Source of the DNA: Phycisphaerales bacterium UBA2421
GTDB lineage: Bacteria > Planctomycetota > Phycisphaerae > Tepidisphaerales > Tepidisphaeraceae
Length of the DNA stretch: 54,538 nucleotides
Reading direction: 5' to 3'
Assembly: GCA_002343075.1 (NCBI GenBank)
Contig: DDRH01000031.1
Span: 331 to 54,868, forward strand
The position numbers were made by a program, and so were the translations under genes. Of the stretch, positions 7,678-15,575 are shown piece by piece. The notes beneath the pieces are model-generated. The model had not been told where the DNA came from. It saw only the letters and a program-made list of their open reading frames with translations, and ran no database searches. Each line of letters begins with the position of its first letter. Position 1 is the stretch's first letter.

Positions 7678-8952
7678 ATGCCGTTATATGCGTATGAAGC
7701 CATGAATTCGTCCGGGCAAGAGGTGAAGGACGAGATTGAGGCGTCGAGCAACGAAGATGCGATCGCAAAGATCCGCGGCAAGGGTTATTTCCCCACCAAG
7801 GTCAAGGAAAAGGCCGGCAAGAAGAACGTCAAGAAGAAAAAGGCCGAGGAAAACCAGCCGCTTACCAAGAAGCGGAAAATGCCGTTTGCCATCGGCGGGG
7901 TGAATCAGAAGACGCTGGTGACGTTCACCCGGCAGTTGTCCACGCTTCAGGACGCGGGCCTGCCCATCCTTCGCTCGCTTCAGATTCTCGAACAACAGCA
8001 GAAGCCCGGGCTGATGAAGGCCGTCATCGGAGGGGTGGCCGACGAAGTGGAAGGCGGCGGAACCCTTTCCGACGCGATGGCCCAGTATCCGAAGGCGTTC
8101 AACAAGCTTTACGTCAACATGATCAATGCCGGTGAGGCCGGCGGTGTGCTCGATATCATTCTCAACCGCCTGGCCGACTTCATGGAAAAGGCCGCCAAGC
8201 TCAAGAAAAAGGTCATCGGCGCGATGATCTACCCGGCGGTGGTTATCTTCATCGCCGTCGCCATCGTCACCATGATCCTTATTTTCGTGGTGCCGAAATT
8301 CAAGGAAATCTTTAAGGATTTCAAGCTCGAACTGCCCGGTGTGACGCAGGTGCTCATTAACATCAGCACTTTCATGGCCGAGCAATATGGGTGGGCCTAC
8401 ATACTCTTCGGCCCGATCGTGCTCGTGCTAGCCTGGCGGCTCATCCGCATGAGCGAAGGCGGCCGCTACTTCAGTGACGCCGTGCTGCTAAAAATCCCTA
8501 TTTTGGGCGGCATTCTCGGCAAAACGTCGATCGCGCGCTTTACCCGCACACTCGGCACGCTCATCAGCGCCGGCGTGCCGATTCTCGATGCCATCAACAT
8601 CACCCGCGAAACCTGCGGCAACGAAGTCTATGCCCGCGCGCTGGGCAAGGTGCACGATGCAATCCGCGAAGGCGAAAGCATGGCCGATCCGCTGCGCGCC
8701 ACCAAGGTGTGTGACGCGATCGTCGTCAACATGATCGACGTCGGCGAGGAAACCGGCGACCTCGACAAGATGCTGATGAAGATCGCCGACAACTACGACA
8801 ACGACGTCGATGTGCTCGTCGGCTCGCTCATCAGCATTCTCGAACCCGTGATGGTCGTCGTGCTCGGCGTGATCGTCGGGTTCATCGTTATCGCGCTGTT
8901 CATGCCCATGGTGTCGCTCATTCAGGGCATCAGCGGCCCGGGTAAGAAGTAG
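7678..8952 (+). CDS. Type II secretion / type IV pilus inner-membrane platform protein (PilC/GspF family)
   Basis: 424 residues. It starts MPLYAYEAMNSSGQ, the usual PilC/GspF N-terminus, continues through a Lys-rich linker (residues ~42-65), and has two F-type helical domains, the first around FTRQLSTLQDAGLPILRSL and the second around FTRTLGTLISAGVPILDAI. Three membrane segments are seen, near 180-205 (AMIYPAVVIFIAVAIVTMIL), 235-260, and the C-terminus (VMVVVLGVIVGFIVIALFM). It would be the membrane platform on which pilins or pseudopilins assemble. It leads directly into six pseudopilin genes; no PilB/GspE ATPase, secretin or peptidase is in this window. Confidence 0.93.
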   Translation: MPLYAYEAMNSSGQEVKDEIEASSNEDAIAKIRGKGYFPTKVKEKAGKKNVKKKKAEENQPLTKKRKMPFAIGGVNQKTLVTFTRQLSTLQDAGLPILRSLQILEQQQKPGLMKAVIGGVADEVEGGGTLSDAMAQYPKAFNKLYVNMINAGEAGGVLDIILNRLADFMEKAAKLKKKVIGAMIYPAVVIFIAVAIVTMILIFVVPKFKEIFKDFKLELPGVTQVLINISTFMAEQYGWAYILFGPIVLVLAWRLIRMSEGGRYFSDAVLLKIPILGGILGKTSIARFTRTLGTLISAGVPILDAINITRETCGNEVYARALGKVHDAIREGESMADPLRATKVCDAIVVNMIDVGEETGDLDKMLMKIADNYDNDVDVLVGSLISILEPVMVVVLGVIVGFIVIALFMPMVSLIQGISGPGKK

Positions 8953-8979
8953 CTGGTTACGAATTGGGCTTCGATTTGA

Positions 8980-9068
8980 AACACCAAGCTCACTAAGAAC
9001 ACGAAGAAGATAGAAGGAAGATAGAAGCTTGTCTCATAATCTTTGTGAGCTTAGTGAGCTTCGTGGTT
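8980..9068. repeat. Inverted repeat between platform and first pseudopilin genes
   Basis: Left arm 8980-8997 (AACACCAAGCTCACTAAG) and right arm 9050-9068 (CTTAGTGAGCTTCGTGGTT) are near-complementary, enclosing a purine-rich stretch with GAAGAAGATAGAAGGAAGAT. It resembles dispersed AACACCAAGNACACGAAGAA-type intergenic repeats of planctomycetes and related phyla (recollection, not searched). As RNA it could form a long stem that attenuates or stabilises the transcript. Confidence 0.6.
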
Positions 9069-9118
9069 AACAAAAGTCTTCGGCGGTGTGATCAAGCCCA
9101 GGAGTCTGTTCCGGCAAG

Positions 9119-9140
9119 TTTGCACACTGTTTGCACAGTG
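9119..9140. promoter_or_regulatory. Paired TTTGCACA sites, candidate operator
   Basis: TTTGCACA occurs at 9119-9126 and 9130-9137, one helical turn apart, and CACTG/CAGTG (9125-9129, 9136-9140) form an inverted repeat across them. It lies 34 nt before the first pseudopilin ATG. Binding factor unknown. Confidence 0.35.
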
Positions 9141-9173
9141 GGTGTAGCCGTGATGATTTCGATGAGGTATGCA

Positions 9174-10277
9174 ATGGAGAATTCAATCCGTAACCTTAAA
9201 TCTGAACCCCGAGGCGGATTCACCCTGGTGGAATTGCTGATCGTCATCGGCATCATCGTGCTGTTGATCGGCATCACCATTCCCGTCGTGGGCAGAGTGA
9301 AAAGCGCCGCGCAGGAGGCCGACACCAAGGGCCTGATTCAGGCACTCGATGGTGCGATTCAGAATTATTACAGCAATTTCAAGGCCTATCCGGGGCCGAT
9401 TCCCGATCGACTGGTCTACTACCAGGCCGCCACCGGCACCAGTTTCGGCTTCCCAGGCGGATTCAAAATCACCCAATCGCCGGGAAGCGGGTTTGACACT
9501 TCGGCAACCAACGAAACAAACTTGCACCAGAACATCACCGGCACCGAGAATCTCGTGCTCGGCCTGCTCGGCGGGCTGAAGCTCAACACCTCGGCCACGC
9601 CGGTCGCGCTGGAATATGATCCCACCCTTGTCGGCAACGGCCCGGCCAGCCTCAACCCGGCCAACCCCAAACGCTATGGCGCGCTTGGCGACCCGAACAA
9701 CCTTTCCTGGCGGACCGAAAACGGCCTGAAAACAGGCAAATTCAAGGATGACACCGGCACCGAGGCAACCGATACCATCATCCCCGAATTCGTCGATAAA
9801 TTCAGCAGCGGGCCTATGCCGATTCTTTATCTGCGCGCTCGTCAGGGCGCAAAGAAAACCACCGCCGCCAGCGTCGCGCCGACGATCGACGACAACGGCG
9901 TGATCAACCAGTGGGATCAGTACGACGCGCCACAGCAGTACGACCTTGCCCAGGTTTTCGGCTACACACGGCCCGACACCCTTGGCAATTCCATCGGCGT
10001 CGGCAGGGTGATCAAACCGGGCGAGTACAAGAACAATCCGCCGGGCGCAACCCCCGAGCAAAGGCCGCACGGTCTTCGGAGCGTGGGGGTGGCGCGCACG
10101 CTTGATAAGTCTGATGTCACCAACTACCAGTATCCCTACGACGCCTACCCGTATTTCCAAAGCCCCGAGTCGCCCAATACCGCGCGAAACAAGGACGGGT
10201 TCATTCTCATCAGCGCCGGAAAGGATCGCGTGTATGGCACCAATGACGACATCACCAACTTCGGTCCCGTACGCTGA
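9174..10277 (+). CDS. Pseudopilin, GspG-like, with large C-terminal domain
   Basis: About 367 residues. A 15-residue charged leader ends RGG, followed by FTLVELLIVIGIIVLLIGIT: a class-III (type IV pilin) signal with Gly at -1, Phe at +1 and Glu at +5. The helix continues to DTKGLIQALDGAIQNYYSNFKAYPGP, as in GspG. The ~300-residue exported domain is much larger than classical GspG (~140 aa). The C-terminus ISAGKDRVYGTNDDITNFG resembles the Ca-binding end of GspG. The start at 9174 follows GAGG and gives a normal leader; earlier in-frame codons to 9045 give an overlong one. Confidence 0.9.
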   Translation: MENSIRNLKSEPRGGFTLVELLIVIGIIVLLIGITIPVVGRVKSAAQEADTKGLIQALDGAIQNYYSNFKAYPGPIPDRLVYYQAATGTSFGFPGGFKITQSPGSGFDTSATNETNLHQNITGTENLVLGLLGGLKLNTSATPVALEYDPTLVGNGPASLNPANPKRYGALGDPNNLSWRTENGLKTGKFKDDTGTEATDTIIPEFVDKFSSGPMPILYLRARQGAKKTTAASVAPTIDDNGVINQWDQYDAPQQYDLAQVFGYTRPDTLGNSIGVGRVIKPGEYKNNPPGATPEQRPHGLRSVGVARTLDKSDVTNYQYPYDAYPYFQSPESPNTARNKDGFILISAGKDRVYGTNDDITNFGPVR

Positions 10278-11379
10278 TCGACGGTCGCCCGCGGGTCGCC
10301 CGGTGCGATTTTCCGTGCGATTTTTAGTGGGTGGCGGCTTTACGTTGATCGAGCTGCTCGTGGTCGTGCTCATCATCGCGCTGCTGGCAGGGATGGTGCT
10401 CGTCGCGGTCAATGCGGTGAGCAAGTCGGGCGCCAGCACCAAGGCCAAGGCCGATCTGCAATCAATCGCCACGGCGCTCGAAGCGTATAAGCAGGATTTT
10501 GGGAGTTATCCGCTGGTCACCACGCCCAACACCGGCGCTGCGGTATTGTGCAAGGCGCTGCTCGGGCCAAGCCCGAAAACAAAGGCAACCGGGCCATTCG
10601 AGGCTGGCGAGATGTATCAGGCCGCGTACACCGAACCGTCGCTTCCGCCGCAACCTTATGTCGCGCTGGTTTCGGCCCCAATGGGCACACCATCCGGCGC
10701 GCAGGGCCTGGATGACGATTGGGCTCCCATCAGCAATCTCGACGGCAACGACGGCCAATTCCCTGATTATCGCGAGAACGGGTTTCGTGTCGGGCAAAAG
10801 GTGATTGATGTGAACCCCGCGGTGCCAGGTTCGGGGCGCCCCGGCGGGAAGGTCTTCGGGCCTTACGTCCAACCCGAAAAGTTCAAGGTTAACAAAGACA
10901 CCCTCTTCTTCGTCGATGCCGGCGGGAAGCCGATTCTTTACTTCCCCGCAGCGACCAACAGGCCAAAACTCTCAACGCCCGAGAGCGGCAGCGCCCCGAT
11001 CAGCAACGGCGGTTACGTCGGTGCTGGCCCCGGCGGGCTGTTTAATGCCCACAACAACGCCCGGTTCTTCATCCGCAAAACCCCTCTCGGCACCGATATC
11101 GATGAAGCCAACGCGGTCAAACGCATCCGCGCTTTCCTCGGCGATTACGGCCTCGACGGCGCGATCAACAAGCAAGGCACCATGGAAACCGACCCCGGCG
11201 GGGCCGAGACGCTCAGCTACATCCTCTGGACCGCCGGGCCTGATGGCAATTTTGGGCCGAACGTGCCGACCGATTCGCTCGCCACCAACCCGCTCAACCT
11301 CAATCCCTCCGACGCCGCCGACTGGAAAGTTAACGCCCAGGCCGTCGCCGCGTGTGATGATGTGTCGAATGTGCGGTGA
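10243..11379 (+). CDS. Pseudopilin, GspG-like, overlapping the previous gene
   Basis: About 378 residues. The leader ends VGGG and the mature helix is FTLIELLVVVLIIALLAGMVL, with Glu+5, then KAKADLQSIATALEAYKQDFGSYP, a GspG-type segment. Near the C-terminus is WTAGPDGNFGPN, the same motif found in its neighbours. The nearest suitable ATGs (10234, 10243) lie inside the end of the previous gene, giving a ~35-44 nt overlap and suggesting coupling; the start is uncertain. The frame is open back to 10102, but that part reads as a shadow of the upstream gene. Confidence 0.85.
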   Translation: MTTSPTSVPYADRRSPAGRPVRFSVRFLVGGGFTLIELLVVVLIIALLAGMVLVAVNAVSKSGASTKAKADLQSIATALEAYKQDFGSYPLVTTPNTGAAVLCKALLGPSPKTKATGPFEAGEMYQAAYTEPSLPPQPYVALVSAPMGTPSGAQGLDDDWAPISNLDGNDGQFPDYRENGFRVGQKVIDVNPAVPGSGRPGGKVFGPYVQPEKFKVNKDTLFFVDAGGKPILYFPAATNRPKLSTPESGSAPISNGGYVGAGPGGLFNAHNNARFFIRKTPLGTDIDEANAVKRIRAFLGDYGLDGAINKQGTMETDPGGAETLSYILWTAGPDGNFGPNVPTDSLATNPLNLNPSDAADWKVNAQAVAACDDVSNVR

Positions 11380-11384
11380 GGAAG

Positions 11385-11548
11385 AGACGAAGCTGCAGCG
11401 CGACGGAGTGACGAAGCGAAATCCGTGCCGTGCGGCTGCTGGCGTCATCGCTTTGTCGCCACTACCTCCAGATCATGCACCGCTTCTCTCCCCACTCCCG
11501 TCTCTTCGTCGCTTCGTCGCTACGTCGCTGCGTCGCTCCGTCGCTTCT
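11385..11548. repeat. GCGACGAA-type octamer array, inverted arrangement
   Basis: Five uninterrupted 8-bp units on the minus sense (TTCGTCGC, TTCGTCGC, TACGTCGC, TGCGTCGC, TCCGTCGC) fill 11505-11544. A looser plus-sense cluster (GACGAAGC, GACGGAGT, GACGAAGC) lies at 11386-11417. The two could pair in mRNA. The array runs into the coding start of the third pseudopilin and supplies part of its leader. Confidence 0.75.
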
Positions 11549-12062
11549 CCCCCGCCGCCGCGCCTTTACCCTCATCGAAGTCCTCGTCACCATTGCTGCG
11601 CTGATCATTATTATGGGACTTGCCGTCAGCCTCGCCCGGGAGGTGCGGCGGCGGAGTGCGGATGGGGTTACCCGCGAACTGCTTACCGAGCTGGAAACCA
11701 CCATCCGACGCTACCAGCAACAGCATGCCGGCACGCTCCCGGCAGTCGCGCCGCTCATCAGCACGCCCGAGCCGGGCGACCCGGCCACCCTCGGCAGGGC
11801 CGCACGCAGGAATAACGAAGATTTCGTCCTCGCCATCCGCACCGGCGGGGGGTTTATTGATGAGCTGTTCGCCCAACTTCCGAGAAGCATGTATGACGAC
11901 CAAACCCTTCGCGATGCCTGGGGCAGCCCCATCGTTTTCATGCCCTCGATGCACCCTGCGATCGGAATGGCCGACGACAACCGCCCGTTCTTCGTAAGTG
12001 CAGGCCCAGACGGCAATTACCTCACCCGTGACGACAACCTGTATTCGTATGAAGGGAGGTAG
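11475..12062 (+). CDS. Small pseudopilin with repeat-derived leader
   Basis: 195 residues from the ATG reading MHRFSPHSRL. The leader (to residue ~32) is Arg/Ser-rich and encoded by the octamer array; the cleavage site reads RRRA then FTLIEVLVTIAALIIIMGLA, so -1 is Ala rather than Gly, with Glu at +5. The mature part is short and ends VSAGPDGNYLTRDDNLYSYE, strikingly like the end of the next pseudopilin and the Ca-binding tail of GspG. An in-frame ATG at 11430 would give a 47-residue leader. Minor pseudopilin of the same assembly, by position. Confidence 0.82.
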   Translation: MHRFSPHSRLFVASSLRRCVAPSLLPRRRAFTLIEVLVTIAALIIIMGLAVSLAREVRRRSADGVTRELLTELETTIRRYQQQHAGTLPAVAPLISTPEPGDPATLGRAARRNNEDFVLAIRTGGGFIDELFAQLPRSMYDDQTLRDAWGSPIVFMPSMHPAIGMADDNRPFFVSAGPDGNYLTRDDNLYSYEGR

Positions 12063-12248
12063 CGGTGGGCAGTGGCAGTGGGCAGTCGGCGGTCGGCAGA
12101 GGGCGGGAAAGAGGGGATTGCCACGTTCCGCCCCGTTTCACCCTCGACCCCGCGTTCTCTCCGCTCTCTGCTTTCCGCTCTCTGCTCTCGGCTTCCTCCC
12201 CTCCGTGCACTGCCTTCGCGACGAGACATCGCGTACCATACGCAGGCA
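12063..12248. repeat. Repeat-filled spacer between third and fourth pseudopilins
   Basis: Contains 6-7-bp units related to GGGCAGT (12067-12107: GGGCAGT, GGCAGT, GGGCAGT, CGGCGGT, CGGCAGA) and a 12-bp direct repeat CCGCTCTCTGCT at 12161-12172 and 12175-12186. No coding sequence; open frames through it have no homology. It looks like dispersed-repeat debris. Confidence 0.65.
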
Positions 12249-13091
12249 ATGAAAGAGCGAGCAATTATGCGTAAACCCAGTGGTTTCACGATGATAGAGA
12301 TTCTGGTGGCGATGGCGATTCTCGTCATCCTCATCGGAATTGTCGCCGTTACCTTCACGGGCATCACCCGCGGGGCGAAGCAGCGCGAGACCAAGGTGCG
12401 CATGGAATCGCTCAAAGCCATGCTCTCCGAACTCGAAGCCCTCGGCGGGCTTAAGAGCCAGCCGAGCGTGATGTGGGTCGGCGGGTCGCCTCCCTCGCAA
12501 TACAACTACGACAAAACCGCCACCGCGGAGTCGCCCATCGACATCTGGCGCGACGGCGATCCCTCATCCCACGCGCCCGACGAACCGCTCCTGCCCGCGC
12601 CCGCGCCGGGCAATGTCTCGCTCGACATCTTCCAGGCCGGCACAACCGCCACGCGCGACCGGTCGGCCCACTCGACCATTCTCAATACACAGATTGCCAT
12701 GGGCCTGATGCTCAAGGCCCCCAACAACGCCAGCGCCCTCGAACGACTGCCCAAGAACGCGATCATGGAAGCCCCGGGCAAAGACCCAAGTATCCCCGCA
12801 GGCAGCCACGGACTGTTCACGCACCAGGCCGCTGGCAATCGCAAATCGCCGTTGCGCCCCGCGATTCTGGTCGATGCCTGGAACAACCCCATCATCCTCG
12901 TCCCGGCGGCGGGGCTGCGCGGGATAGCCTTGAAGGCAGGCGGCACCGATCAAGTCATCACCAGCGCAGGAGTCTTCCCGTACAGCACCAACTACCGCAC
13001 CCCCGCCAACGCCCGCCCGTTCTTCGCCAGCGCCGGCCCCGACGGAGATTTCACCACCGGCGATGACAATGTTTATTCGTTTGAGGAATGA
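12249..13091 (+). CDS. Pseudopilin, GspG-like
   Basis: About 280 residues. The leader is short and ends RKPSG, followed by FTMIEILVAMAILVILIGIV (Gly -1, Phe +1, Glu +5). An internal ATG at 12267 would give the shortest leader, MRKPSG, and is also plausible. The exported domain ends ASAGPDGDFTTGDDNVYSFEE, nearly the same motif as the preceding gene, consistent with a calcium-binding C-terminus. Its stop overlaps the next start as ATGA at 13088-13091, so translation is probably coupled. Confidence 0.88.
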   Translation: MKERAIMRKPSGFTMIEILVAMAILVILIGIVAVTFTGITRGAKQRETKVRMESLKAMLSELEALGGLKSQPSVMWVGGSPPSQYNYDKTATAESPIDIWRDGDPSSHAPDEPLLPAPAPGNVSLDIFQAGTTATRDRSAHSTILNTQIAMGLMLKAPNNASALERLPKNAIMEAPGKDPSIPAGSHGLFTHQAAGNRKSPLRPAILVDAWNNPIILVPAAGLRGIALKAGGTDQVITSAGVFPYSTNYRTPANARPFFASAGPDGDFTTGDDNVYSFEE

Positions 13092-14131
13092 GCATGAGGA
13101 AGATCAGCGACAAAGCGATGCTTGAAAGAGCGACGAAGCGACGAAGCGACGGAGCGACGAAGGGAAGCCATTTCCCTGCGTCCCCTTGTCGCTTCTCCCT
13201 CCGCCGCGCCGCCTTCTCCCTCGTCGAACTTCTCGTCGTCATCGGCCTGATTGTCGTCATCATGGGACTGGCCCTGCCGGCGTTTAACTTCATCACCGGG
13301 TCGCGCAGTGTTGATGGCGCTACCAACGTCGTCTCGGCCTTCATCGGAAGAGCCCGCGGCGAGGCGCTGACATCGCAGCGGACCACCGGCGTGTTTTTCT
13401 ACATTGATCCGGCCACCGAACGCAGGGCCATGGCCATCGTGCAGGCAACCGACCCGCGCACGCAGGACACCGTCCGCGGCGATTTTGATGTCTGGCTTGA
13501 CCTGCTCGATTCCGAGCCGATTTTCCTGCCCAACGGAATCGACGTGCAACTGGTCAACGACGGCACTCGCGCCGGAGTCACCGTCGGTACCGATCGCTAT
13601 CTCGGGTTTAACACCCGAATGCTCCAGCACAGCGAAACCGGCGATAACGTCAGCGAATACGTCACCGCTGTGCAGTACGGAGGGGTGATTCTCTTCGACG
13701 GCAGCGGCCGGCTCATCTCCCAGTCGTACGGCTTCCGCGGATTAAGCGACGCCCGCAGCGGTGCCACCGTCGGCACGCGCCTCACGCGCATGGGCTCACT
13801 GCTCAGCAAAACGCTCTCGAACAATGCCGACTTTGATCAGACCAGCCCCATCTTCACCGGCAATGGCGCGCCCGCGAAAGACATGACCCCCACCGAGCGC
13901 ACCGGCGAAGGCGGCACGCCCGTGCGCAGCGCGCTCGGGCTGGTGCTGGTCGATCTGGAACAGTTCAAGAATCAGTCCGAAGGCAGCCCCGGCGATCCGC
14001 AAATCACCGCGGCCACGTCGCCCGGTGCGTATGGACTTTCGCTTGAAGAAAATGAAGAAAAATGGCTCGACGAAAACGCCACGCCGATGCTCATCAACCG
14101 CTACAACGGGACTGTGGTGAAAGGACAATGA
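13088..14131 (+). CDS. Pseudopilin, possibly GspH/FimT-like, with repeat-derived leader
   Basis: 347 residues. The leader of ~42 residues contains RATKRRSDGATKG, encoded by the octamer array; cleavage would be at RRAA before FSLVELLVVIGLIVVIMGLA (Ala -1, Glu +5). The following FNFITGSRSVDGATNVVSAFIGRARGEALTSQR, with a short post-helix and later GVILFDGSGRLISQ, resembles GspH/FimT minor pseudopilins. The C-terminal ~100 residues are extra and lack the SAGPDG tail. Starts inside an ATGA overlap with the previous gene. Confidence 0.85.
   Translation: MSMRKISDKAMLERATKRRSDGATKGSHFPASPCRFSLRRAAFSLVELLVVIGLIVVIMGLALPAFNFITGSRSVDGATNVVSAFIGRARGEALTSQRTTGVFFYIDPATERRAMAIVQATDPRTQDTVRGDFDVWLDLLDSEPIFLPNGIDVQLVNDGTRAGVTVGTDRYLGFNTRMLQHSETGDNVSEYVTAVQYGGVILFDGSGRLISQSYGFRGLSDARSGATVGTRLTRMGSLLSKTLSNNADFDQTSPIFTGNGAPAKDMTPTERTGEGGTPVRSALGLVLVDLEQFKNQSEGSPGDPQITAATSPGAYGLSLEENEEKWLDENATPMLINRYNGTVVKGQ
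13130..13161. repeat. GCGACGAA octamer array, four units
   Basis: Four head-to-tail 8-bp units: GCGACGAA, GCGACGAA, GCGACGGA, GCGACGAA; related units GCGACAAA and GCGATGCT lie just upstream (13107-13122). The array is inside the reading frame and encodes part of the prepilin leader. A GTCGCTTCTCC motif ~25 nt downstream is also found after the 11505-11544 array. Confidence 0.85.
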
Positions 14132-14141
14132 GGAAGAAACG

Positions 14142-15575
14142 ATGAAGTATGAATGCGGAATGATGAATCATGCGAACGATGGACGCGCGACGTATTGCGC
14201 CGCTCATCGTTTAGGGTTCTCTTTTGCCGAAGTCATGTTCGCCGTCGTCATTCTTGGCATCGGGTTTATCATGGTGGCGGCGGTGTTTCCGGTGGCGATC
14301 AAGCAGGGGCAGGCCACCAGCGAAGAATCGTTCGCCGCAGCGGTGGCGCGCAACGGCGCGAACTACCTCGCGCCCCTCGGCCAGCGCAACCCGCGCACGC
14401 TCGACCCCACCGGCACCCGGGCCGTTGTCCCCATGCTATTCGGCACCGATCTTCTCATCGAAGCCAACAACGGCGAACTGCCCCCCAAGGCGTCTGCGGT
14501 CACCGGCGCGCCGGCGCTGACTGTGCCGGCGCGCGGTTCGCTTACCAGCCGGGGAAAGCTTGTCGCCGTCGGCGACCCGCGCATCTTCGACGAAAATCCC
14601 TATTTCCTCCGAGACATGCAGCGGAACGACATCGCGGGCGATTTTATCGTCCCGACCGATGACCGCTTTGCCTGGGTGCCGCTCTACCGACGCGATCGGA
14701 CGTATATCAACCCCACCTCAGGCAATCTGCCGATCGATGATCCGCGCATCACCTACGAAGATGCTTCGGTGGCACAGATCGTGCTTTTTGGCGTCGAAGT
14801 TCGCAACCGAACCCGGTTCAGCAACTCCGGCACTTTCATCGACACGCCGCAGTTTCATGCCAACAACCAGGGCAAGCAGTACAACCTGCAGCCGAGACCC
14901 GTGGCGGTGCGCATTCAGCCCGAAACAGCATACGGCGGGTTCGATAACTCGACCTACGTCCTCGAAGTCTTTTCAGTCACTCAGCTTACAACCGGCCAGC
15001 AGCGGGGCGGCTACCCCGCCGGGGCCGATTACACGCGCATTCTCAATGCCGCACCCAACGCCATGGCCGAGGGAAGCTTCGTGGTGATTTCCGATGACCG
15101 CATCATCCGCGCGCCGACCGCTTCCACTCCCAATGCCAAGGTGGCCGGCTCGCTGAATGGCCGCATTTTCCGCGTCGGGGCGCAGCGGACTGATCTGGCC
15201 AACCCCTCGCCGCCAACGGGCGGATCAACCCTCTGGGATTTATATCCCGGCTACGAATTCAAACCCGAAGCCGGCGCCAACGGCGTGTTTAACCTCACCG
15301 CCGACGCTACGCAGTTTAAGGATGACATTGTTGCGGTCGGTGTATCGATGACCCCGCCCCCGAGTTGGTACGGCACCGGCATCATCGGCGCACAACAAAC
15401 CGCCAGCGCCGTGGAAGTCGAGGGAACCCCTGCAAACCAGGGCGCAGTCGGCCTGATCATCGGCCGCGGGCTGACCGAGGCCTACATCGCCAACTCCGCC
15501 GCTGGCACCACCCCGCAATACGAAGGTCTCCCGATGGACGTAAGTGTGTACACGACAGTGATTAAGGTGAAATGA
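14142..15575 (+). CDS. Pseudopilin, GspI/PilV-like, large
   Basis: 477 residues. The leader ends AAHRLG, followed by FSFAEVMFAVVILGIGFIMVAA; the AEVM...LGIG pattern with Glu +5 is typical of PilV/GspI-type minor pseudopilins. The ~430-residue exported region is far beyond the ~120 of GspI and shows no recognised domain. It sits 10 nt after the previous gene and overlaps the next by 4 nt (15572-15575), so it belongs to the same transcript. Confidence 0.85.
   Translation: MKYECGMMNHANDGRATYCAAHRLGFSFAEVMFAVVILGIGFIMVAAVFPVAIKQGQATSEESFAAAVARNGANYLAPLGQRNPRTLDPTGTRAVVPMLFGTDLLIEANNGELPPKASAVTGAPALTVPARGSLTSRGKLVAVGDPRIFDENPYFLRDMQRNDIAGDFIVPTDDRFAWVPLYRRDRTYINPTSGNLPIDDPRITYEDASVAQIVLFGVEVRNRTRFSNSGTFIDTPQFHANNQGKQYNLQPRPVAVRIQPETAYGGFDNSTYVLEVFSVTQLTTGQQRGGYPAGADYTRILNAAPNAMAEGSFVVISDDRIIRAPTASTPNAKVAGSLNGRIFRVGAQRTDLANPSPPTGGSTLWDLYPGYEFKPEAGANGVFNLTADATQFKDDIVAVGVSMTPPPSWYGTGIIGAQQTASAVEVEGTPANQGAVGLIIGRGLTEAYIANSAAGTTPQYEGLPMDVSVYTTVIKVK

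Noticed and set aside
9183..10472. Long minus-strand reading frame of 429 codons across two pseudopilin genes
   Set aside because: Antisense to well-supported pseudopilin genes; composition is that of a shadow frame in high-GC DNA, and no domain is seen.
11385..11475. Coding start of the third pseudopilin at 11430
   Set aside because: It would make an unusually long leader through repeat sequence; the ATG at 11475 is preferred, though not proven.
13130..13161. Short tandem units considered as a CRISPR-like array
   Set aside because: Units are 8 bp with no spacers and lie inside a reading frame; no cas genes nearby.
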